From Trichoderma breve (taxonomy: Eukaryota; Ascomycota; Sordariomycetes; Hypocreales; Hypocreaceae): DNA of 64,000 nt. Positions within the stretch are counted from its first letter, which is position 1. The number at the start of each line of letters is the position of its first letter. Positions 22,047 through 32,723 of the stretch are shown here, one piece after another. The translations under genes and the position numbers were made by a program. The notes under the pieces are model-generated. The model saw only the letters and a list, made by a program, of their open reading frames with translations. It did not search any database and was not told where the DNA came from. Where the stretch lies: the NCBI RefSeq assembly GCF_028502605.1, contig NC_079234.1, positions 4,402,001 through 4,466,000 on the forward strand, given 5' to 3'.

Positions 22047-24195
22047 ATGACGGAGGGATTGTCATCACCTGCTTTGCAGGTAATCATATTGGTATGCTTC
22101 TTACTTTCTTTCTTACTTTTTTTCCTCCCCTCTATCATTTTGATTCCGTGCTTGCTTGCTTGCTTGCTTGCTTGCTTTTTCCCGTATTACCCGTGCGCGA
22201 ATCCCCATGACTTCTCATGAACCTCATTTCGCATCACCTCCTCATAGAGGCGATGCTCCGTCGGACTCGAAATTGAGAGCGCGCAGATCGGGTAATTTGG
22301 CCGTGGCATTTCCGATCGGGATGCGTCTGCCGCCAGGGGGTCAGTGCCCCAGATCAAGGGACAGCCAGCCAAACACCCCTCTGCATGAAACGTCTAGCTA
22401 GGTCAGCTATTGTCTGGCCACAGTCGTTACCCCATTGGCACAGCTTATCGTGGGGCAGCTTCTCTCATCTGACAGCTCAGCTTACACGCATGCCATGAGA
22501 CCATGTACCTTGTTCTGCACTCACTGGAAGCCATCACAACCTCTCACAAATGGATGCGCATCAGATATAGCATAATTACTCACTCTTAGACAGGGTTCAG
22601 GAGGTGGTCCCCAAGAGTCAAATACAACGGCGTTTCTCGTTCGCTCAGTACCCCAGAACTGGCGCAAGGGCTCAATAGTAGCCGTTGACGGAGGCGTTCA
22701 CTTGTCAGCCATCACTCGTCTCATCGAAGAGGCCTTGCCAGAGTCACCGCCGCCAACACCGACGCCGTCGTCTGTTCCTGCTCGCCAAATATTAACCACC
22801 GGTCCCTTTGCTGGCCTGGAACTGCCGTTCACCACGGCTGCGGCAAATGCTGCTCATGTGACACGAACCCTCGTCGACACCTATCTCATCACCCATCCGC
22901 ACTTGGACCACATCTCTGCCTTCGTCATCAACACGGCAGGCTTGCCCGGTACTCGCCCCAAGAAGCTAGCAGGTCTTCCGGGCACTATCAAGGCTCTCAA
23001 GGAACACATATTCAACAATGTCATATGGCCAAATCTTAGTGACGAAAATAATGGAGCCGGCCTCCTGACGTATCTTCGACTAGTCGAGGGCGGAAGTCCT
23101 GCGCTGGGTGAAGGATATTTGGAAGTGTGTGACGGGTTGCTCGTCAAGACATGGAGTGTGAGCCATGGCCACTGCATGGAGAAGCACTCACACCGTGGTT
23201 CCTTCTGCCACCCAGCGCCGACTCGTCAAGGTAGCCAGGATGGGTCAAGTATACCGCTTCGACGTGATACATACTACCCGCATGTTCATGACTTTGCAAC
23301 TCAATTCGCTCGTCGCGAAACTTTCAACCATCTTTACCCCCCTACATCCTTCTCACGGCGCCAGAGTATGATGCCCCAGGCTGCGCTTGGCATTGCCACG
23401 CCCATATTTGGAGGAGGGGGAGAGTTTGAACCACGGCCCTGCGTCAACGACTCAAGTGCGTACTTCATTCGGGAAGAAACATACGAGCGCGAGGTGCTCA
23501 TTTTTGGAGACGTGGAGCCGGATAGCCTTTCTCTCAGCCCGCGGAATCTACTAATCTGGCAAGAGGCGGCGCCCAAGATCGCATCCGGAAAGTTGGCGGC
23601 TATCTTTGTCGAGTGCAGCTACACTGACGCACAGCCCGACGAGCGGCTATTCGGTCACTTGAAACCCGCCTATCTCATCGAGGAGATGCAGGTTCTAGCA
23701 AACGAAGTAGAGGCCGCACGAAAGGTCCGTGCCCTTGAGTCTAAGAAGCGCAAGCGGGACGCCGAGGAGGACACCGAAGTTCAACGGAAGAAGGTTCCGG
23801 TTATGACCATGCAGAGCCCCGGTTCGGATGACCCCGTATCCCCCAAGTCGGCCAATCCGTTCAACATGCCCAACGATTATTATTTCAACGCCAAAGAATC
23901 TGATTCCGAGACACCGCACATTGCCACCCCTACTGGGGAGCTATCACTGGACGAGTTTGCGGTTGACGGCTCGATGATACCGCCGCTCACGCCCGCTATT
24001 ACTGCCGCCGCCGATTCTGCTATAAAGAAGCCCCTTGAAGGTCTCAAGGTTGTCATCATTCACGTCAAGGAGACGCTAGCAGATGGGCCGCAGGCCGGTG
24101 ACTCAATATTGCAGCAGCTGAACGAGCATGAGCGGGGAGCACAGCTGGGCTGTGAGTTTATCATTTCCAAACCGGGCCAGAGCTTTTACTTTTGA
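22047..24195 (+). CDS. PDE1: class II (low-affinity) 3',5'-cyclic-AMP phosphodiesterase
   Basis: PDE1 hydrolyses cAMP to AMP and so damps protein kinase A signalling. Exon 1 (22047-22091) encodes MTEGLSSPALQVIIL and exon 2 (22594-24195) begins GSGGGPQESNTTAF; the joined IILGSGGGP stretch is the expected family start, giving 548 aa. The class II metal-binding motif THPHLDHIS follows at about residue 108, with later GHC, FGDVEPD and VECSY motifs. An inserted low-complexity Lys/Glu/Ser-rich segment (about 375-460) precedes a conserved VVIIHVKETL and the C-terminal GCEFIISKPGQ. The intron is 502 nt, far longer than any other here, and carries a CTTG microsatellite. The exon 1 assignment rests on frame and family resemblance. 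It is convergent with the flavin-reductase-like gene. Confidence 0.92.
22149..22176. repeat. CTTG tetranucleotide microsatellite in PDE1 intron
   Basis: Six perfect CTTG units with a partial seventh lie inside the 502-nt PDE1 intron, next to a T-rich stretch. Length polymorphism between strains would be expected. Confidence 0.85.
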
Positions 24196-24522
24196 TACCT
24201 AACGGGTCACTTGATTTTCTCTCTTCCCCTCTTGAATTACTAGCATTTTTATGTTTACTTCATCTGGTTATGGGGAGTCCTTGGTTACGGGACAGTGGTT
24301 GGGAGGGGAGTCTTGCTGACGATTTTTGCAATGACCTTTGTTTTGAGGTCATCCGTATGATTGATATGACGAACACGTTTTGTATACCACTGCGTTTGAA
24401 TAACACGCTGATTCTTTTTTATAATTTCTTTATCGTGCGGTGCCTTTACTCATCTGTGCTCATTAATCCGTGATGCTCCTTTTCTTCGGAACAATCCTAT
24501 ACGCAATCAGCGTCTTTTGTTG
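24196..24522. other. convergent 3' spacer PDE1 / flavin-reductase-like
   Basis: These 327 bp lie between two stop codons on opposite strands. The spacer is T-rich with ttttttataatttctttat near 24415 and probable poly(A) signals. No gene was seen. Confidence 0.6.
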
Positions 24523-25422
24523 TTATTTGCTCCCATTCAAGAGCCTCTCATAGCCTTCAGCACCGCCAAGATCAGCCTCAAACTGTGGCCTTGGTATCTG
24601 CAGAAGATCAGTCGTCTTGGAGTAGATGACGCCTCCCATGCGACCCATGGGCCTCAAGATCTCGGGATAGAGCTCATCCTTCTTTTCGCTCAGTGCGTCA
24701 TTCCTTGCCCAGAACCGAGTTCCTTCAAAAATGACCAGCCATGTGGACACTCTCCCAGGATTTGCTCTACTTTCAATCTCCTTGATAGATTCCACCTTGG
24801 CTTCGATGCTGAATATCGCCTCCTTGACTCTTGGCGCCTTGACAGTCTCACATGAATAGTCTGCTGTCAGGCCGGAAACGCCCCATTCAGACGTCCCGTA
24901 AGGAGCGTCTATGCTGGTCGAGTTGGCGGCCTCGATGTAGTGCTCCGAGATGATGTTGATGACACACTCCCCAGAGTCACGCACATTGACAAAGGAATCC
25001 CTAGGTCCACTCGGGGGATGCGCAAAGCCGACAGCGAAGGTGGGCGGATCATGAGTGAAGACATTGAAGTAGCTGAAGGGTGCGAGATTGGCCTTGGTGC
25101 CGTCGGCGGAGAGGGTGCTGATGAAGGCGATGGGGCGCGGGGCGACGGCGGAGATGAGGAGCTTGTAGTTGAGCCCTGAGGCTCGATCCTCTGCCTGAGG
25201 GTCGATGAGTGTGTGGCTCTGGGCTTTTTCGTCCGGGTTGGAGGATGAGGGCGAAGCTGCGTTGAGGTGGTTGCTGCCCTGGCCGAATTTCCAGTCCGGG
25301 TTGGGGTTTGGGCCTATACGGACTTGGTTGCTAGTGGTAGCTGAGGGGGCCATTGTTGATAGACGTCGGGCTTTTGGTTTAATACGAATGGCTACAAAGA
25401 AACGACTAGTTCGAGAGAGCAT
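24523..25422 (-). CDS. flavin reductase-like (FMN-binding split-barrel) protein
   Basis: A single exon gives 299 aa. The core (about residues 80-260) is the flavin reductase-like/FMN-binding split barrel, shown by YKLLISAVAPRPIAFISTL, LAPFSYFNVFTHDPPTFAVG, DSGECVINIISE and FWARND. Such proteins bind FMN and reduce or transfer it, or act as small oxidoreductases; the substrate is unknown. Two in-frame ATGs compete. The one at 25422 adds 23 residues rich in Arg/Ser/Phe without acids (MLSRTSRFFVAIRIKPKARR), like a mitochondrial presequence. The one at 25353 starts MAPSATTSNQ, typical of a cytosolic form. The longer start is chosen because it is the first ATG. A Ser/Asn/Pro-rich linker precedes the barrel. 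It is convergent with PDE1. Confidence 0.88.
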   Translation of the reverse strand: MLSRTSRFFVAIRIKPKARRLSTMAPSATTSNQVRIGPNPNPDWKFGQGSNHLNAASPSSSNPDEKAQSHTLIDPQAEDRASGLNYKLLISAVAPRPIAFISTLSADGTKANLAPFSYFNVFTHDPPTFAVGFAHPPSGPRDSFVNVRDSGECVINIISEHYIEAANSTSIDAPYGTSEWGVSGLTADYSCETVKAPRVKEAIFSIEAKVESIKEIESRANPGRVSTWLVIFEGTRFWARNDALSEKKDELYPEILRPMGRMGGVIYSKTTDLLQIPRPQFEADLGGAEGYERLLNGSK

Positions 25423-26397
25423 GGCAAAGACGACAAGCGGGTTTCAAAACTATATATACCTAGGTACTAGTATATATATGTATTCGTTCGAGTCAAGGAA
25501 AGCCAGGATTCGGCAGTTGGTGGAGTCGTGGGGTTCGGTGTGTGGCGCCCCATGCCATATCAACTTGGCGATGCAGATAGTCGCCATCTTGATTCATAAG
25601 CAGAGACATGGGAGTGTCCCCTTTCAGGATATGCAGATAAGACGCAGATCCAGATGGTATGAGACGATTGGACATGTTTTTAACGAGGCAAAAGTTTCCA
25701 AACAGGCTGCATGAGTAATCTATCACTAACCACCATTTGATCGATGGCTGATTCACATCTTGGAAATACGACGATTGCTAATTTTGGAGAGATCTGGCAT
25801 AACTAATGGGACCATTTGCCTATATGGGTACTAAGTATGGGGACTGCCTCGGTAAAACCTTTAAGAGGGTCAATAGAGGAAAATAGCCCTAGCGAATGCT
25901 ATGCTTGGATATAGGGCTGCAGGGAGCATTGGCCCGAGCTCATCTTCGCAGTGACATAACCGTATGAACTTTGTAAGGCTTAAAATACATGGGTGGTCTA
26001 TTTCAAGCTTGATTGAAGAAGATATACTCGTTAGAAACTTGGACGTTTCTACAGCAAAGACGGGAGGGATTATATATTGAGATCTTCTGTCGTACCTGTA
26101 GATTAAGTGCCATGCCATTAAGTGGGATGCCGAGCAAGATCTTTTACAGCGTCCTATATGACTATATTAGAAGTGAGCGCGGCTTCGTTACGAAACACCT
26201 ATCAACACCCCTTAGGGAGAGAGTCAGGTATCAAATGGCCCAGATGAAAAAGAACAAATTCCGAATCGAGATTTGAAATAGGGTCTCTGAACGGAAGATT
26301 CAACTTCCATTATGTAAGCACATGAGCGCTTGTATGAGACATACCTACCTACCTATATATATATTTTTAGTGGTCCAATGTTTCAACAAGTTCACAA
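25423..26397. other. spacer between flavin-reductase-like gene and tRNA-iMet
   Basis: About 975 bp, AT-rich, with the minus-strand gene's promoter at its left end (tatatatacc-like runs near 25450-25480). No coding frame has family resemblance. Just before the tRNA there is a cctacctaccta repeat followed by tatatatatattttt (about 26343-26369). Confidence 0.6.
26355..26369 (+). promoter_or_regulatory. upstream TATA-like element of the tRNA gene
   Basis: An alternating TA tract ending in T5 lies about 30-43 bp before the tRNA 5' end. In fission yeast such upstream TATA elements are needed for RNA polymerase III transcription of tRNA genes; the same role is inferred here. Confidence 0.45.
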
Positions 26398-26469
26398 AGC
26401 AATTTGGCGCAGTGGAAGCGCGCCGGGCTCATAACCCGGAGGTCGCACGATCGAAACGTGCAATTGCTA
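26398..26469 (+). tRNA. initiator tRNA-Met (anticodon CAT), no intron
   Basis: The 72-nt sequence folds as a full cloverleaf. The 7-bp acceptor stem is AGCAATT with AATTGCT and discriminator A; the anticodon stem is CCGGG/CCCGG with loop CTCATAA; the T stem is GCACG/CGTGC. Initiator hallmarks are present: an A1:T72 first pair, three G:C pairs next to the anticodon loop, and loop ATCGAAA, with A where elongators have T54. This tRNA is delivered by eIF2 gamma, whose gene lies 31 kb away. A T-rich terminator follows at about 26480. Confidence 0.94.
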
Positions 26470-26476
26470 CTCGCTT

Positions 26477-26492
26477 GTTTCTTTTTTTTGTA
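26477..26492 (+). terminator. RNA polymerase III T-tract terminator
   Basis: A run tttcttttttttg begins about 10 nt after the tRNA 3' end, and more T-rich sequence follows. This is the usual Pol III stop signal. Confidence 0.75.
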
Positions 26493-27351
26493 TTTTTTTT
26501 ATCCCGTTTTATTCTGCTTTCATGTTCTTTTGTTTGATTCATTGTCCTTTGTATTTCTTTTTCTTTTTGTTTTCTTTTGTTCATAGACGCAAATATGTAG
26601 AAGAAAGGGAAAGCAGCTTTTTACCCACCGCTTTGCTTTTGTTCTTATTGTCCAACAAACAATTCACACATTAAAATTCATTTAACGTGGTATATCGCCA
26701 GCATCCAGATTGCGAACAAGGGATGTCTTTACCCGCCCATTCGTTTTTTTCCCAATCTTTTATTATCTTTGACATTATTGCGTTGGCTTACTGTAACCGA
26801 GTCTTCTCGTAGTTCATATTACACTGCCTAGTTTCTTATGGCCATCCAAATCTAACTCTAGACCGCCAACTTTAGAATACAAGAGCTTCGTGGCGATTGG
26901 CAGTTAGGGCGTTTTCCCATGAATTAGGGGTTGCGGGCCAGCCACCCCCTGGTCAAACTTTGAATTTCCTCTCACCTTTTTGCAATTGATTTGCTCTACA
27001 TGCACAACACAGTCAATTGGCACGCGCCAAAGCCGTAGGCGTTACTTATCTAGAAAAAAGAAGAATTAGGGGCTCCCATCCAGGGTAGGGGACAAACCAA
27101 CTGGCCGCTAAAAAGTCCTTGTACAACCACTTGCTGCAGACAAGTGCGGTGACTACATGTGCACAGTACCTCGGACCCCCCTGTCATCTACCTGTGTTTA
27201 AGTTTAGGCACGTAAATCTGGCCTTGTTCACCGTCCCACATAAAAGCACGTCGATTCGCCCCCCTTCGAGGCTTTGCGACATCCAAAACACACGACAATT
27301 GGGAACTTGGGCTTCATAAATGCAAGGGTAAGCGAGTCGAGCCTTGCAGAC
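26493..27351. other. spacer tRNA-iMet / ERJ5 with ERJ5 promoter
   Basis: The spacer is 859 bp. The first 100 bp is extremely T-rich. The right half should hold the ERJ5 promoter and leader. The pattern gggtaagcgag at about 27326 resembles a splice donor, but no matching 5'-UTR intron can be fixed. No gene was seen. Confidence 0.55.
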
Positions 27352-28731
27352 ATGAAGATCGAGTATCTGGTTGTCGGGGTTCTATCCCTGCTGACTCCGC
27401 TGGCAGCAGCATGGAGCAAAGAAGGTACGGAGCATATTAGCAAGACAACCCGCGAACGCTGGCCTTTGCAGAACTGACGAATCGGCTCGTCTAGATCGTG
27501 AAATCTTCCGCATCCGCGACGAGATCGCCGCGCACGAAACCGATCCCGCGGCCAACTTCTACGATGTCCTCGGCGTGACCAATTCTGCCTCGCTGGACGA
27601 CATCAACAAGGCCTACCGCAAGAAGTCACGGCTGCTTCACCCCGACAAGGTCAAGCAGCAGCTCGTCGCCGAAAGGGCCAAGACGGACAAGAAGAAGGGT
27701 TCCTCCAAGAAACCTTCGCAGTCAGAAGTCCGCAAGGCCGTCAAGGAGGCGTCGGAGCGCCAGGCACGTCTCTCGCTCATCGCCAACATCCTCCGTGGCC
27801 CTGCCCGCGACCGCTATGATCATTTCCTCGCCAATGGCTTCCCGCTGTGGAAGGGAACCGACTACTACTACAACCGATACAGGCCTGGGTTGGGAACGGT
27901 CTTGGTGGGCGTCTTCATGATGGGCGGAGGCGCCATCCACTACCTTGCGCTGTACATGAGCTGGAAGCGACAAAGGGAGTTTGTGGAACGCTACGTCACC
28001 TTTGCGCGAAACGCCGCCTGGGGCAACGATGCCGGAATTCCTGGAGTCGATGCTTTGCCTACGCCGCCTCCTGCCCCTGCACCTGCTCCCGAAGAGGATG
28101 AAGCTGCTGCCCCGCCCCAGCCTAGGAACAGGCGCGAGAGACGCATGCAGGAGAAGGAGACCCGAAAGGATGATGGAAAGTCCTCGTCCAGGAAGGCTCG
28201 CAAGGCTGTGACCTCAAAGAGCTCGTCGCAAGGAGCATCTGCCTCGCCCACTCCTACTGGTGTTCGCAAGAGAGTCGTTGCTGAAAACGGAAAGATTCTC
28301 GTGGTTGATTCTCAGGGAGATGTCTTTCTGGAGGAGGAAGATGAGGAAGGCAATGTCAATGAGTATCTTTTGGACGTAAGTATTCAACCCTCCCTTAAAT
28401 CAGAGACAGAGGAAGCCAATTGCTAACGCACACATAGCCGAATGAGCTTCTTCAGCCTACGTTCAAGGACACCGCCGTGGTTCGTGTGCCTGTCTGGATC
28501 TTCCAGTCCACCGCTGGACGTTTCTTGTCCAAGGACAGTGTGAATGCCGAGACTGACGACACCGCCGAGGAGGACTCTGACGTTCCCCAGCACACGCCCC
28601 CGAGCTCGGAATCAGCTGGTGAGGACTTTGAGATTCTCAGCAAGAGCACGGATTCTCTGAGCAAGGTAAAGACCTCTGGCGCTCAACAAGGAGGAAAGCC
28701 CGTTAAACGCAAGACCAACAAGAAGAAATAA
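27352..28731 (+). CDS. ERJ5: ERJ5-type ER membrane J-protein
   Basis: ERJ5 is a type I ER membrane co-chaperone whose J domain stimulates the lumenal Hsp70 BiP/Kar2. Three exons (27352-27424, 27495-28375, 28438-28731) give 415 aa; introns are 70 and 62 nt. A signal peptide (KIEYLVVGVLSLLTPLAAA) is followed by the J domain (about residues 44-130) with FYDVLGV and the catalytic HPD in SRLLHPDKVK. The J domain has a Lys/Ser-rich insert between helices II and III. One membrane segment (about 155-180, LGTVLVGVFMMGGGAIHYLA) separates it from a cytosolic, highly charged tail rich in Lys/Arg and Ser. Domain order and length match ERJ5 of filamentous fungi. It is convergent with the prolyl aminopeptidase gene. 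Confidence 0.94.
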
Positions 28732-29060
28732 ATGCGGAGGAAGAGAACTGCAGTGTTGGGCAATGGCTGTTGATAATGGAGTTTTGATGAATGTGAAAAT
28801 GAGACGATGAGCATCTTGTATTCCTTACGCACTTATCACTTTGTCATGTGAGAAAGGGCCCGGTGGATATGGTAATATGCCTGGTACATGATTCCATGAT
28901 TCTATGGACTAAATATTTAGGCGAGGAAAGGGGGGAAAATAGAGTGAGAATTCAATGACTGCGATGTATTAACGGAACAAGATATGTCGGTTTATGTGAA
29001 AACTCGGCCCCTTGTGCCATCTATCCAACCTTCTTTTTCTTTCTTTTCTTGGTTGAGAGA
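28732..29060. other. convergent 3' spacer ERJ5 / prolyl aminopeptidase
   Basis: These 329 bp lie between opposite-strand stop codons, with AT-rich runs around 28900-28990 that could carry poly(A) sites. No gene was seen. Confidence 0.6.
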
Positions 29061-30500
29061 TCAATCTATTACATCATCTCGCAAGGAAAACAAGTTCTGC
29101 ATTACTTCCTCGGCCTTTGCGCGCACGGCGTTGTGGTACATGACGTTTGTCTCAAACGTCTTCACGTTCTTGACCAGTTTCGCCGTGTTCTTGGCAAACT
29201 CGTAGTCCACATACATGTCAGGGATGTAAGAGGCTGCATAGACGGGGACCTCATTCTCGCGCAGCTGCTGGATATCATAGAGTGCTGGCCAGTCAGAGGC
29301 AGTGGCAAGTCGCTCAGCAGCAGCCTTCAAGGGAATGAGCTCCGGATAGGTGTCGAAGTGGAAAGGGAAGATCATCTCTCCCGAGAAGAGGAGCGGCTGG
29401 CCAGGAGTAGTGGACGAGGTGGCGGAAGTGTTGTCTCTGCTGAGCCAGGAGAACTGCGGGAGGGATTGGCCGACGCGGTGGGCAGACCAGTTGGAAACGC
29501 TGCCGGGCCCATCGCAGTAGATGGCCTCGTGAAGGATGGCGTAGATGATGTTTGTGTCGAAAGCAGTAAAGGTCTCGAGGGGAGCGAGAGAAGCTCGCGT
29601 GAGGAAGCCAAACTGGTCAAGCGAGGCTTTGAGCTGGAGAAGGATGGTATGAACCTGATCGACGCCGCCGTGGCCGCCAAAGGCAATGCCAATGGTCAAC
29701 AGACGGGGCACCGTCAAGAAGCCTCCTCCGGGCAAGGGGAGGCCCTGCTGGCCGCCCTCCTTCTCGATATGCGTGGCGATCTGGCGCAGGGTCTCTGCGT
29801 CATCCGGGAACTTTTGGTAGTAGGCGGCGTTGCGCTCGATGGTTCTCTGGAAAGTTGCCTCGTAGACCTGCTCGGCAGTTTTGCCAACGGGGGCAAGGCC
29901 GCCGGTCAGGAAGACCTCGCGCAGGCCTTCAGGGTGGAGAGACAGGTAGGAGATGGCGATGAAGCCACCGTATGACTGGCCAAAGATTGACCACTGGGCC
30001 TTGTGATCGGGCAAGCCATCAGTTAAAAGCTTTCGAACAGCTTCGCAGTCGCGGACGGTGTTATCCTGACGCATAAGCTTCAGGTAGTTTGTCTGGACCT
30101 CGACAGCGCTGGGTCCATTTCCTCCAGGCAGCCGGGCAAGCATCGCGGTAGAAACAGGAGTGCTCAGGCCGACACCTCGATGATCCAGAAACAGCACCTG
30201 GTAACCTCGAGACAGTGCGGTGCGCGTCAGGGGGTGATCTTGAGGCTCTCGATTACCGAAGCCCGGGCCGCCCTCGAGATAGACGATCCAGGGCTTGGGA
30301 GAGGGAAGCTCGTCGGGAGGAAAGATGGGGACCTCATGCTTGGTTGCGCTGCGGCCGAAGAGGGTGATGGATCCGGCAGATGGGTTGGCATAGTCTAGAG
30401 GAACCTGGAAGAAGTGCTCGGTGACGAGAAGCTGGCCAGGGACGATGTGGCTTTTGCTGCGAAGCAGTTTGGCCGCGGGGATGGCGAATCGCTGCAGCAT
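29061..30500 (-). CDS. prolyl aminopeptidase-like alpha/beta hydrolase (family S33)
   Basis: A single exon gives 479 aa from the ATG at 30500 in a good context (gccaccATGC). The fold is an alpha/beta hydrolase of the proline iminopeptidase type, which removes N-terminal proline from peptides. Visible motifs are the oxyanion-side EGGPGFG (about residue 76), LDHRGVGLS, and the nucleophile elbow GQSYGG (about 173). C-terminal Asp and His candidates occur in ASYIPDMYVDYE and VMYHNAVR. A large cap region (about 220-390) separates them. No signal peptide was seen, so it is probably cytosolic. Length fits the fungal members. Substrate specificity cannot be read from sequence. Confidence 0.92.
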   Translation of the reverse strand: MLQRFAIPAAKLLRSKSHIVPGQLLVTEHFFQVPLDYANPSAGSITLFGRSATKHEVPIFPPDELPSPKPWIVYLEGGPGFGNREPQDHPLTRTALSRGYQVLFLDHRGVGLSTPVSTAMLARLPGGNGPSAVEVQTNYLKLMRQDNTVRDCEAVRKLLTDGLPDHKAQWSIFGQSYGGFIAISYLSLHPEGLREVFLTGGLAPVGKTAEQVYEATFQRTIERNAAYYQKFPDDAETLRQIATHIEKEGGQQGLPLPGGGFLTVPRLLTIGIAFGGHGGVDQVHTILLQLKASLDQFGFLTRASLAPLETFTAFDTNIIYAILHEAIYCDGPGSVSNWSAHRVGQSLPQFSWLSRDNTSATSSTTPGQPLLFSGEMIFPFHFDTYPELIPLKAAAERLATASDWPALYDIQQLRENEVPVYAASYIPDMYVDYEFAKNTAKLVKNVKTFETNVMYHNAVRAKAEEVMQNLFSLRDDVID

Positions 30501-31364
30501 GGTGGCGATGTTGACTTTGAGATGAGAGCAGTGAAGATGAAACTAGGCAACTTTGTGAGCTTGAGCAGATCGAGGGCACAACTGACTGCGAGGGGCTTTG
30601 GAAGCCATCAACCTCACCCCGCCAAAGCGACGTCCGATGATGTGCATATACTGACCTATGTACGACCTTTGGTAGTATAATATACCTCTGATTCCCTCAC
30701 TGCAAGACTATTATGACTCGTTCTTCCACCCTACTGCGGAATTTTAAGGATAAGGTCCGTTTGTATGTATTGACGGACTCTTATCTCCATTCGATGGCCG
30801 TCGAGATTACGAGGGGGTGGAGAAATTGGGTGTAAGCTGCCGTGTTATGTCATTGGTAGACGGCATGTGGCCACTTTGGGCCGTTGTACCGACACAAACC
30901 ATCAGCCCGAAAAGCTGGCAGTGAATCCGCTACTAGTATTGATGCAATCTTATCTATTGCATAGGTATGCCACATGTGTTTGTTACTGCGACTACCGTCC
31001 AGCTCATAAAGAGCTTTACCGCAGTGAATCACTGTTCCCCGTAGCTGTGATTGCTATGCGCGTGGTGCATATTCTGTGGTTGACAACTCACTGTGCAATG
31101 GTGTCATGGTCAAGAGTATTCTATCCCATGAAGATTCTTGTCAAATAAAATCTCTGAGTGTAGCAATAATTACGAAGCTGGTGGTGTTCTGGTATCTTCT
31201 TGAAGAAGCCCGCTTACCTACAAAGTAGGCTCAAATAAGAACACACTTGGTATCTAGATCTACAGGCAATGTCCTGTCTTCAAATATCAACCTGAAATGA
31301 TGGAGTCGAGCAATGATGATATGATGTGTTTACACATTGTCCTATTTTGCCAGTCTCCTCTTAT
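30501..31364. other. spacer prolyl aminopeptidase / phosphotransferase
   Basis: The spacer is 864 bp, between the start of one minus-strand gene and the stop of the next. The left end is the aminopeptidase promoter (ttggtagtataatatacc near 30670). No further gene or repeat was recognised. Confidence 0.55.
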
Positions 31365-32723
31365 CTACCTCCTATTCCCAACAACGGCCCAAGTGACCTC
31401 GTGGCCTGTCGAAAGGCAGTGCCTTCGCTCTACCTTCCGAACATACTCTTCCGCCTCCTGAGGATCCAGTCCAAACGCAAGCCGTGCCATCTCATGTACC
31501 AGATCTTCATCAGCCGCAGGTAAACGACCGATATTCGTAAAGCAGGCATATATCCTCGAAGCCGGGCTATCGAGGGTAGTGGCGAACGACCCTCCGAGCT
31601 GCCGGCCTTTCCCTTCAAGTTCGCGTTCCGCATCCCGGAACTTTTGGACATATATTTTTTGCGCAGCATCCTGGCGGCACACGCTACTGTACGCTATGTG
31701 ACTCGGATCACGCAGAATGTCTTCAGTCGGGCTCAGTAGTGGGAAAGGCATGGGATAATGGATGACCTGCCAGGGTGCTGTCTGAGCGAATTCCCAGTCG
31801 ATGATGGCAACGAAGTTGAAGTGCTCGTCCACCAGGATATTCTGTGTACCGAGGTCCATGTGGTTAAAGGGAAAACATTCATCAGTTACGCTCCTCCCAA
31901 ACAGATCGGTGGTCTCCACGATATCGAGAAAGACAAAGGCCCCCAGACGAGTGGCTGTATTATTTGTTGCGGCATCTCCAAGAGCAGTGAAATAGTCAGA
32001 CGCCCTTGAGAACGGTCCTAACTTCATAAGTTCTCCGGCAGCCAACTTCCCGACGATAGGGTCTCCAGTTTCGGTAACAGAGCAGATGGTGCCAATCTGG
32101 GGATGGGCCAAAGTCGCCAGCTCCGCTTGCACAGCTGTCCACTGGGCAATGATGTGTTTTTGTGTCGAGATCTAGGTTTATTTAGAAGCCCAATCTACCA
32201 TTGATTCATTGGAATAGTTACTCACTGGTAAATCACAAATATCGAATTCGACGTCTTGTAGAGTGTTTCCGTAGAATCTCTCTATCAGCATGTACGGAGC
32301 TCCAGCGATGGCAGCCTGTCGCGATCCCATGCCTTCGCAGGCGTATACACGCGGAAGAGAAACCGCGTTGAGCCTCAGCCGGACAAACTCCATGGCCGCG
32401 ATCTCACAATCAATCGAGTAGGCCACATCTTCCTCACTAACCGTTGCTGGGATGTCGGGGTGACGGGGCAGGCGAACTCTGGCAATGACGATGCTCTTGT
32501 CTTGCGCAACCATTTCGAAGCAGATCCAATACTGGCCAGCAGAAAATGGTTCGCTCATAGTGAGCTCCTGGCCCTTGATGCGTTGAGCATGGCGTATGAG
32601 CGCGCTCTTGTTGATTGTGGCCAATGCTGTCTGCAGCCGCTCTTTCATGCCATTGTAATCCCAGCCATCAAAAGAAGCCCATCGTTTGCTCGGTAACTCT
32701 CCCGAGGGCTTGCTTGCTGCCAT
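31365..32723 (-). CDS. APH-type phosphotransferase family protein
   Basis: Two exons (32226-32723 and 31365-32171, 54-nt intron) give 434 aa. The start is the ATG at 32723 (MAASKPSGELPS); the frame is open further upstream but has no ATG. The protein-kinase-like aminoglycoside phosphotransferase fold is shown by the catalytic loop NHMDLGTQNILV (Asp and Asn positions kept) and the metal-binding IDWEFA (in place of DFG). N-lobe residues such as IVIARVRLP and a Glu-rich helix are consistent. Fungi carry large families of these genes, most with unknown substrates; resistance to aminoglycosides should not be assumed. It is divergent from the Cys-Pro-motif gene, 739 bp away. Confidence 0.86.
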
